This document shows, one piece after another, positions 59,167 to 64,000 of a DNA stretch of 64,000 nt. Origin of the DNA: Spongiactinospora rosea (GTDB lineage: Bacteria > Actinomycetota > Actinomycetes > Streptosporangiales > Streptosporangiaceae). The first letter of the stretch is position 1. Every line of letters starts with the position of its first letter. The DNA is taken from assembly GCF_003315795.1 (NCBI RefSeq), contig NZ_QMEY01000001.1, positions 806,001 through 870,000 on the forward strand, given 5' to 3'. The position numbers and the translations under genes are program-made. The notes beneath the pieces are model-generated. The model saw only the letters and a program-made list of their open reading frames with translations. It was not told the DNA's origin and searched no databases.

Positions 59167-60591
59167 ATGTTCGACCTGCGAATTTTGCGGGACCAGCCGA
59201 CGATCAAGTTCGATCGGCAGCTCCCCGTATTCAACTGGCCTCATCCATTCAGCCGGCTGGAGAGCTGCGTCGACGATGGCCGGCATATTTATGCGGATCG
59301 CCATGAGGCTCTGGTGCGCAGAAGGGCGGTCTATCTGCATGTACCGTTCTGCGAGACGATATGCAACTTCTGCCCGTTCGGGCGGGAGAGGTACACCTCA
59401 GCGGCCACGGTCGAGAAGTACGTCGATGCGCTCGTCCAGGAGATCTCCCTCAAGCAGCGGTTCATCGGGCGCTGCGAGGTCGACGCCATCGCCGTCGGCG
59501 GCGGGACACCGTCACTGCTCGCTCCCGACCAGATAGCGCGCATCGGCACCGCCCTCGCGCAGGCGTTCGACCTGGGAAGGCTGCGGGAGTTCACCTTCGA
59601 AGCCGAGGTCAAAAGCGTATCGCAGCAGAAACTCCAGGCGATGCGCGACATCGGCGTCAACCGGGTCAGCTTCGGAGTGCAAACCTTTTCGGACCGTTAC
59701 CGTGAGTTGTTCTCGCTGGACGCGCACGCCCGGCAGGTCAGGGCGGCGGCCGCGATGATAACGAGCATGTTCGACCACACGAATGCGGATCTGCTGTACG
59801 GCATGGCCGGGCAGGAACTCGGCGAACTGGATGACGACATCGCGGCGATCACCGAACTCGGGACCACCACCCTCGACGTGTATCCGATAAACAATCTGTC
59901 CGCGACCTCGGCGATGCATCGGGCCATAAGACGTGCCGGTCTGGGCTACCTGCCGGAGGCCGCCCGGGTGCGCTTTCGAATGCATGCGGAGGAGAGGCTC
60001 AGGGGACTCGGATACTCGCCGATCAGTGGCTACGGATTCGCGCGCACCGACAGCCGCGCCGACGTCGCAGGGCCGGTCCAAGAGACCCCGACATTTCTCT
60101 ACCACGATCTGGTTTATGGTCACGAAGACGACGAGATCATCGGATACGGCTCCTCGGCCATGAGTAGAAGTCCCGGCGTCAGCCTGTGCAACATCGACAA
60201 CAGGCGGGCGTACGTCGAGACCGTCATCGGCAAGAAATCATTGCCACATGACCGCATCGGGAGGTGCAGGTCTCCTGAGCGAGGTGTGGTCACCTTTCCG
60301 TTTCGTGGAGAACTGGACAAGGCGAGGGTGCCCTGGCATCAGGTGCCCGACGAGACCCTGAACGCCCTCCGAGAGGCCATCGACGCGGACCTGGTGACCG
60401 ATGAAGGCGAGCGATACGTGCTCACCAGGCACGGCTGGCTGTTCTATGTGAACTTGATGTTCCATCTGATGCCGGCCTCGGGAAAGCAATTGATATCCCA
60501 GAAAATGGAGGAGATGGAACACGGCGGCCGGCTCACGGGAATCACGGACCTGACGAATCTCATGGTCCCGACGGAGGTCGCGACGCGCTGA
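59167..60591 (+). CDS. HemN/HemW-like radical SAM enzyme
   Basis: A 474-residue protein. The [4Fe-4S] site is VYLHVPFCETICNFCPFGRE (C-x3-C-x2-C, about residues 61-68). AIAVGGGTPSLLA is the SAM-binding GGTP motif and NRVSFGVQTFSD follows. The C-terminal part (LVTDEGERYVLTRHGWLFYVNLMFHL) is a HemN_C-like winged domain. HemN-like members also act as methylases or cyclopropanases in natural product pathways. Not a standard hemN/hemW neighbourhood. Lower-GC DNA suggests transfer. Confidence 0.85.
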   Translation: MFDLRILRDQPTIKFDRQLPVFNWPHPFSRLESCVDDGRHIYADRHEALVRRRAVYLHVPFCETICNFCPFGRERYTSAATVEKYVDALVQEISLKQRFIGRCEVDAIAVGGGTPSLLAPDQIARIGTALAQAFDLGRLREFTFEAEVKSVSQQKLQAMRDIGVNRVSFGVQTFSDRYRELFSLDAHARQVRAAAAMITSMFDHTNADLLYGMAGQELGELDDDIAAITELGTTTLDVYPINNLSATSAMHRAIRRAGLGYLPEAARVRFRMHAEERLRGLGYSPISGYGFARTDSRADVAGPVQETPTFLYHDLVYGHEDDEIIGYGSSAMSRSPGVSLCNIDNRRAYVETVIGKKSLPHDRIGRCRSPERGVVTFPFRGELDKARVPWHQVPDETLNALREAIDADLVTDEGERYVLTRHGWLFYVNLMFHLMPASGKQLISQKMEEMEHGGRLTGITDLTNLMVPTEVATR

Positions 60592-60739
60592 TCCTGGACG
60601 GTAGCCGCCACCGTTGCGTGCCGCCCACGTCTGGGTCACCACGACGTCCTCGCTCTTGATCGCCGATCGTCCCACCTGATTTCTGTCCGGCGCTGTCAGT
60701 CGGCGGCCGGTCCGGATCGTGCGAAGCCGGGCCGCTGAA

Positions 60740-60935
60740 TCAGCCGAACCGGTACTGGCCGTGGGGGACGGCCCGGCGCCTTACGGCCTCGAACGCCTCG
60801 CCACAGAGCTTGATCACGTCCGGTAGCACCTCCCCGTCGAACAGCCAGAAGTAATTGCCCGGCAGCGCGAGGCCGGTGCCCCGCCTGCCAGGCGTCGCGT
60901 CCCGCATTTCCAGGCGCAGCGGCCGGAACCGGGCA
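60740..60935 (-). pseudogene. Decayed DUF6879 gene (C-terminal fragment)
   Basis: The frame ending RFRPLRLEMRD...LALPGNYFWLFDGEVLPDVIKLCGEAFEAVRRRAVPHGQYRFG matches the C-terminus of DUF6879, but the segment normally between WLFD and the final KLC...FEAVW helix is missing and there is no N-terminal part. DUF6879 genes usually accompany XRE-DUF5753 regulators; here only a remnant is left, abutting the TetR stop. Confidence 0.6.
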
Positions 60936-61790
60936 TCAGGAGCGGTCGATCCGGGCGGTTCGCAGAGCGGCTGCGACCGAGCGCTCGTGCTCGTCGCTCC
61001 ACCGCACATCGGGGTCGGCTTCTAGCGCTCCGACCACCATGGACGCGATCGCCAGGGCCGGTTCGGACCATTCGGCGGGCTCGGGGGCGCCGAACGGGTT
61101 GGCCTGGAACCGGCGGGTGACGATCTCCGGGTTGCTGGGGGCCATCAGGAGGAGTCCGCGCAGTGCGGCGATGGCCTGGCGGGCCAGCGTCTCGAAGGTG
61201 ATGCCGGCTCGTGGCCGCAGGCCGATCAGCTGGGCCAGCCGGGTGTAGGCGGTCGCCACGTCGGCCACCATCGCGCGTTCCGACTCGATGAGCGATCGAT
61301 GGACCTCGGCCCTCAGGTCGCCGTCGGGCAGGCCGCGGAAGGTGGCCTGCAGCGCGAGATAGGTCTGCCAGGCCGATGAGCCGTGGAACGCCTCGAACTC
61401 ACCGAGCGCGGCCCTCCTCAGAACCTCCGCGGCCAGTGCGGGGCGCAGCGCCGGCGTACGGGCCCAGGCGAGCGTGGCGAGCAGGGTGCGGGCCGCGGCC
61501 GGGAGCGCGCCGGGATTGGCGTCGATGATGGCGGGGCCGGCTCCTTTGGCGAGTTCGCGGAGCAGGTCGCTGAAGAACAGGTCCTTGTACGGCCAGCGGC
61601 GGTAGACCGCGCTGCGGGCGACGCCGGCGTCACTGATGATCTTCTCGAAGCTGATGTGCTCCAGGCTCACCGTCATCCCGGATTCCTCGACCGCGGCGAT
61701 CGCGGCGGCGAGCATCCGTCGCGCGGTCTCTTCGTCCGACAGGCGCTTTCGCCGCCGCGCCAGACCGCTCTCCGGTGTCTCTCGTGTCAC
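60936..61790 (-). CDS. TetR-family regulator
   Basis: A 284-residue regulator. HTH at about residues 20-75 (TARRMLAAAIAAVEESGMTVSLEHISFEKIISDAGVARSAVYRRWPYKDLFF). The long C-terminal ligand domain is all-helical. Start is uncertain: GTG at 61790 (VTRETPES) is preferred, ATG at 61820 is the alternative. It is divergent from a CPBP membrane protease 54 bases away, the probable target. Confidence 0.85.
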   Translation of the reverse strand: MTRETPESGLARRRKRLSDEETARRMLAAAIAAVEESGMTVSLEHISFEKIISDAGVARSAVYRRWPYKDLFFSDLLRELAKGAGPAIIDANPGALPAAARTLLATLAWARTPALRPALAAEVLRRAALGEFEAFHGSSAWQTYLALQATFRGLPDGDLRAEVHRSLIESERAMVADVATAYTRLAQLIGLRPRAGITFETLARQAIAALRGLLLMAPSNPEIVTRRFQANPFGAPEPAEWSEPALAIASMVVGALEADPDVRWSDEHERSVAAALRTARIDRS

Positions 61791-61844
61791 CCTGCCACTA
61801 TATGGTACTTGGGATATCATGTCGCAAATAGGGATTGATGAAGC

Positions 61845-62621
61845 TTGTTCCAGACCGGACACCCCATACGCTTCCTGATCCTGGTCGCCGGCCTGTCGGT
61901 GCCGTTCTACGTGCTGGGGGCCGTATCTCCCGTCGTCCGGGTCGGCGCGATCGCGTTGCCCGCGAGCGCGGCCATGTTCGTGCTCCCGGCGCTGGCCGCC
62001 GTGATCCTCACCTGCCGTGACGGCGGCCGGGCCGCCGTCACGGCCTTCCTGGCGCGCGTCATCGACCGCCCCCCGGGACGGGCCCGCTGGTACGTCGCCG
62101 CGACCCTGCTGCCCGCCGCCATCGGTACGCTCACGTGGACCTTCGGCCGGCTCGCGGGCGACATCGGCTCGGTGCTCCCGGAGTCGCTCGTGGCCTTGCC
62201 GCTGATCCTCGCCGCGGCGCTGGTGGCCGCCGCGTGCGAGGAACTGGGCTGGACCGGCTACGCCACCGACCCGCTGCAATGCCGTTACGGCACGGCCGGG
62301 GCCGGACTCCTACTCGGGGTCTTCTGGGCCGTGTGGCATCTGGTCCCCCTGCTGCAGGCCGGTCGCGGCGCGGCCTGGATCGGCGGCTGGTTCCTGGGCA
62401 CGGTCGCGGCCCGGATGATCCTCGTCGGCCTGCGCAACGCCACCGCAGGAGTGTCGGCGGCGATCCTGATGCACGCCATGCTCAACGTCACCGCCGCCTA
62501 CACCCCCGGCTACGACGAGCCCGTCGCCCCGCTGCTGTCCGCCCTGCTCACCGTCGTGGCCGCCGCGGGCGTGATGCGGCTCAGGTCGTGCCGGGCCGGT
62601 GGCGAGGGTCGTCGAGGATGA
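61845..62621 (+). CDS. CPBP-family intramembrane metalloprotease
   Basis: A 258-residue protein with about eight helices. The CPBP motifs are AACEELGWTGYATDPL (EE-x3-x-Y variant of EExxxR), GVFWAVWHLVPLL and ILMHAMLN, which supply the zinc/catalytic residues. Starts with TTG at 61845. The 3' end overlaps the converging TetR gene by 41 bases. Confidence 0.85.
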   Translation: MFQTGHPIRFLILVAGLSVPFYVLGAVSPVVRVGAIALPASAAMFVLPALAAVILTCRDGGRAAVTAFLARVIDRPPGRARWYVAATLLPAAIGTLTWTFGRLAGDIGSVLPESLVALPLILAAALVAAACEELGWTGYATDPLQCRYGTAGAGLLLGVFWAVWHLVPLLQAGRGAAWIGGWFLGTVAARMILVGLRNATAGVSAAILMHAMLNVTAAYTPGYDEPVAPLLSALLTVVAAAGVMRLRSCRAGGEGRRG

Positions 62622-63153
62622 TCGCGGCGGCGCGGGCGCGGACCTGGGCGGGGGAGCGGCCGTCGTGTTCCGCGGCCAGGAAGTGGTGGCCGATGGCCAG
62701 GCAGAAGGCGAGCAGGCTGCGGGCCTCCACCTCGTCGGGGTCGGTGCAGAAGGTGGCGATCTGTTCGCGCAGCAGGGCGATGCGCCGGTTGTCCACACGG
62801 CGCAGGCGCTCGGCGACGGCGGCATCGCGGCGGGCCCAGTCCCGTACCGCCAGATCGACCGGCAGCAGCCGCTCGGAGAGCGTGAGCAGGCCGGCCAGCC
62901 GGACCTTGGCCCGGGCGTCGCCGCCCTCGCGTTCGACCCGCTCGACGACCTCGTCGACGCTCTCCCGCTCCCAGGTGTCGAGCATCGCCGCGAGGAGCGC
63001 GTTGCGGTCGCTGAAGTAGCCGTAGAAGCCGCCCTTGGTCACCCCCAGCGCCTTGGCCAGCACCTCCACCCGGACCGCGTCCACACCGGACGCGGCCAGC
63101 ACCCGCAGCCCCTCGTCGATCCACTTCTCGCGCGGTGTGCGCAGTGCGCCCAT
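62581..63153 (-). CDS. TetR/AcrR-family repressor
   Basis: A 190-residue regulator: HTH in WIDEGLRVLAASGVDAVRVEVLAKALGVTKGGFYGYFSDRNALL. The rest is a helical ligand-binding domain. It is divergent from the monooxygenase/DUF2867 operon, and two palindromes in the 99-base gap are its probable operators. Confidence 0.9.
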   Translation of the reverse strand: MGALRTPREKWIDEGLRVLAASGVDAVRVEVLAKALGVTKGGFYGYFSDRNALLAAMLDTWERESVDEVVERVEREGGDARAKVRLAGLLTLSERLLPVDLAVRDWARRDAAVAERLRRVDNRRIALLREQIATFCTDPDEVEARSLLAFCLAIGHHFLAAEHDGRSPAQVRARAAAIILDDPRHRPGTT

Positions 63154-63181
63154 GTGCGGCTCACCTCACCCTCTCCCCTTG

Positions 63182-63201
63182 GTTGTACGTAGCCGTACAA
63201 C
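63182..63201. promoter_or_regulatory. TetR operator A, GTTGTACG-N4-CGTACAAC
   Basis: A perfect inverted repeat with 8-bp arms, nearer to the TetR gene (28 bases upstream of its ATG). It shares the TACG/CGTA core with site B. Confidence 0.7.
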
Positions 63202-63216
63202 GGGTCTATGGTTGCA

Positions 63217-63234
63217 TTATACGGCACCGTATAA
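63217..63234. promoter_or_regulatory. TetR operator B, TTATACGG-N2-CCGTATAA
   Basis: A perfect inverted repeat with 8-bp arms 18 bases before the monooxygenase ATG. Centres of A and B are about 34 bp apart. Confidence 0.7.
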
Positions 63235-63252
63235 CTCAAGGAGGACGCCGTC

Positions 63253-63540
63253 ATGTCGTTCGGCTTCGTGGCCTTCCACTACCCCGCCCCCGAGCACGTC
63301 GAGGAGTTCGTCGCCCGCTGCCACCAGGTCGCCGAGCTGTCGCGGTCCCAGCCGGGCCACCTGTCCACCGAGGTCTGGGTCACCCCGGACCAGGAGGCCG
63401 TCGTCACCACCGGCTCGTTCGCCTCCGAGGAGGCGTTCCGAGCGGCGGCCGAGGGCGCCCGCGAACTGGGCGCGACGCCCGACGGCCTGAGCGAGCTCGA
63501 GGTCCGGCCCCGCCAGGTCCACTGGCTCGTGTCGCGGTGA
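63253..63540 (+). CDS. Antibiotic biosynthesis monooxygenase (ABM) domain protein
   Basis: A 95-residue dimeric alpha/beta barrel: FVAFHYPAPEHVEEFVARCHQVAELSRSQPGHLSTEVWVTPDQ and FASEEAFRAAAEG are ABM features. These small enzymes oxidise quinone-like compounds or degrade heme without a separate cofactor. AAGGAGGACG precedes the ATG. Controlled by the divergent TetR protein, with the DUF2867 gene 13 bases downstream. Confidence 0.85.
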   Translation: MSFGFVAFHYPAPEHVEEFVARCHQVAELSRSQPGHLSTEVWVTPDQEAVVTTGSFASEEAFRAAAEGARELGATPDGLSELEVRPRQVHWLVSR

Positions 63541-63553
63541 CGGGGCGGAGGAC

Positions 63554-64000
63554 ATGTCGATGCGGCTCCCCGTCGCCGAGCACACCTCGCGACCGTGGCG
63601 GATCCACGAGATCACACCGGACTTCCGCGTCGAGGACGTGTGGGCCTTCCGCACGCCCGGCGCCGGTCCGGACGACTTCCCCGCGATGCTGGCCGCGCTG
63701 CGTGCCCGTACCGCGCCGAAGTACCAGAGCCGGCCGGTCAGGTTCCTGTTCGCGGTCCGCTGGAAGGTCGGCGCGCTGCTCGGCTGGGACGAGCCCGGCG
63801 CGGGCCTCGGCGGGCGGGTCGGCACCCTGTGCGACCGCCTGCCGGACGACCTGCGCCGGGCCCCCGGCGTGAAGGACCCCAACTTCCCGTTCACCCCGGT
63901 CTATGAGCTCGCCGACGAGTCCGCCCAGGAACTGGCCAACAAGACCGTCCACACCATCTGTCACCTGGGCTGGGTGCCGAACGGGGCCGGTGGACACGAG
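63554..64000 (+). CDS. DUF2867-family protein (partial, C-terminus beyond window)
   Basis: The 149 visible residues (MRLPVAEHTSRPWRIHEITPDFRVEDVWAF, FLFAVRWKVGALLGWDEPG, VYELADESAQELANKTVHTICHLGWV) match DUF2867, often found in oxidoreductase loci. A GGAGGAC site precedes the ATG. Operon with the ABM gene. The 3' end lies outside. Confidence 0.8.
   Translation, partial: MSMRLPVAEHTSRPWRIHEITPDFRVEDVWAFRTPGAGPDDFPAMLAALRARTAPKYQSRPVRFLFAVRWKVGALLGWDEPGAGLGGRVGTLCDRLPDDLRRAPGVKDPNFPFTPVYELADESAQELANKTVHTICHLGWVPNGAGGHE

Noticed and set aside
60740..61009. Intact small gene at the DUF6879 remnant
   Set aside because: The 5' part overlaps the TetR gene in an antisense-like composition and the internal DUF6879 segment is missing.

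Overview
The window is 64 kb of very GC-rich DNA from an actinomycete. The supporting markers are a mycothiol synthase (MshD), a GlnR-type orphan response regulator, a WXG100-like small protein, XRE-DUF5753 and DUF6879 families, a MurT-GatD pair and many leaderless start codons placed 6-9 bases after a TANNNT -10 box. The genus cannot be fixed from sequence alone; a filamentous Streptosporangiales-type actinomycete is plausible. Most of the window looks chromosomal. A few islands differ in composition or contain broken genes.

Layout. 1-4.3 kb: a sugar ABC binding lipoprotein (cut by the window edge), a GntR/HutC regulator and a PTS operon of the ascorbate (SgaT/UlaA) type with IIC, IIB, IIA and a SIS sugar-phosphate protein. 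4.3-7.3 kb: an ABC-2 drug-type exporter, a MerR regulator with two tandem HTH domains and a perfect palindrome between them, then a collapsed epoxide hydrolase gene. 7.4-10.7 kb: a large secreted GH18 chitinase behind a 17-bp palindrome. 10.9-14.9 kb: a PHP/HhH protein and a three-gene set of WXG100-like protein, large EF-hand protein and lipoprotein. 15-19.9 kb: a giant HTH-nSTAND-WD40 protein translationally coupled to a LigD-type polymerase domain. 20-27 kb: SDR, ribosomal protein L32, small membrane proteins under MarR and TetR control, a two-component system and a methyltransferase. 27.5-32.5 kb: small accessory genes, an XRE-TPR regulator coupled to a flavoprotein, a tRNA-like relic and tRNA-Gly(CCC). 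32.6-43.4 kb: a core block with dcd, Pho-linked phosphate uptake, mshD, 5'-nucleotidase, glnR, MoaD/ThiS, a DUF2993 (LmeA-type) protein, a SigL-like sigma factor and its anti-sigma factor, thioredoxin, a cysteine leader peptide, DUF4395, sulfurtransferase and sseC. Part of this block keeps the gene company seen in Mycobacterium tuberculosis around Rv0814c-Rv0819.

43.4-53.9 kb holds membrane and exported proteins of unknown role and a HerA/VirB4-like ATPase next to a two-TM partner. 53.9-57.6 kb has murT-gatD (peptidoglycan amidation), a DsrE protein, a GIDE-domain protein and nitrobindin. 57.65-57.91 kb holds a compact minus-strand transcription unit that no protein family explains: promoter, an unusually long Shine-Dalgarno match, a 13-codon ORF, a structured tail and an intrinsic terminator. 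58-61 kb is a lower-GC island with an integrase relic, a TIGR03067-type protein, a HemN-like radical SAM enzyme and a decayed DUF6879 gene. The window ends with two TetR genes, a CPBP protease and a monooxygenase/DUF2867 operon with twin palindromic operators.

The best candidates for something undescribed are the small RNA/sORF at 57.65-57.91 kb, the radical SAM island, the nSTAND-WD40/polymerase pair, the ATPase plus membrane partner, and the WXG100/EF-hand/lipoprotein module with its compositionally distinct C-terminus. All functional statements are read from translations and family knowledge; no database search was run.
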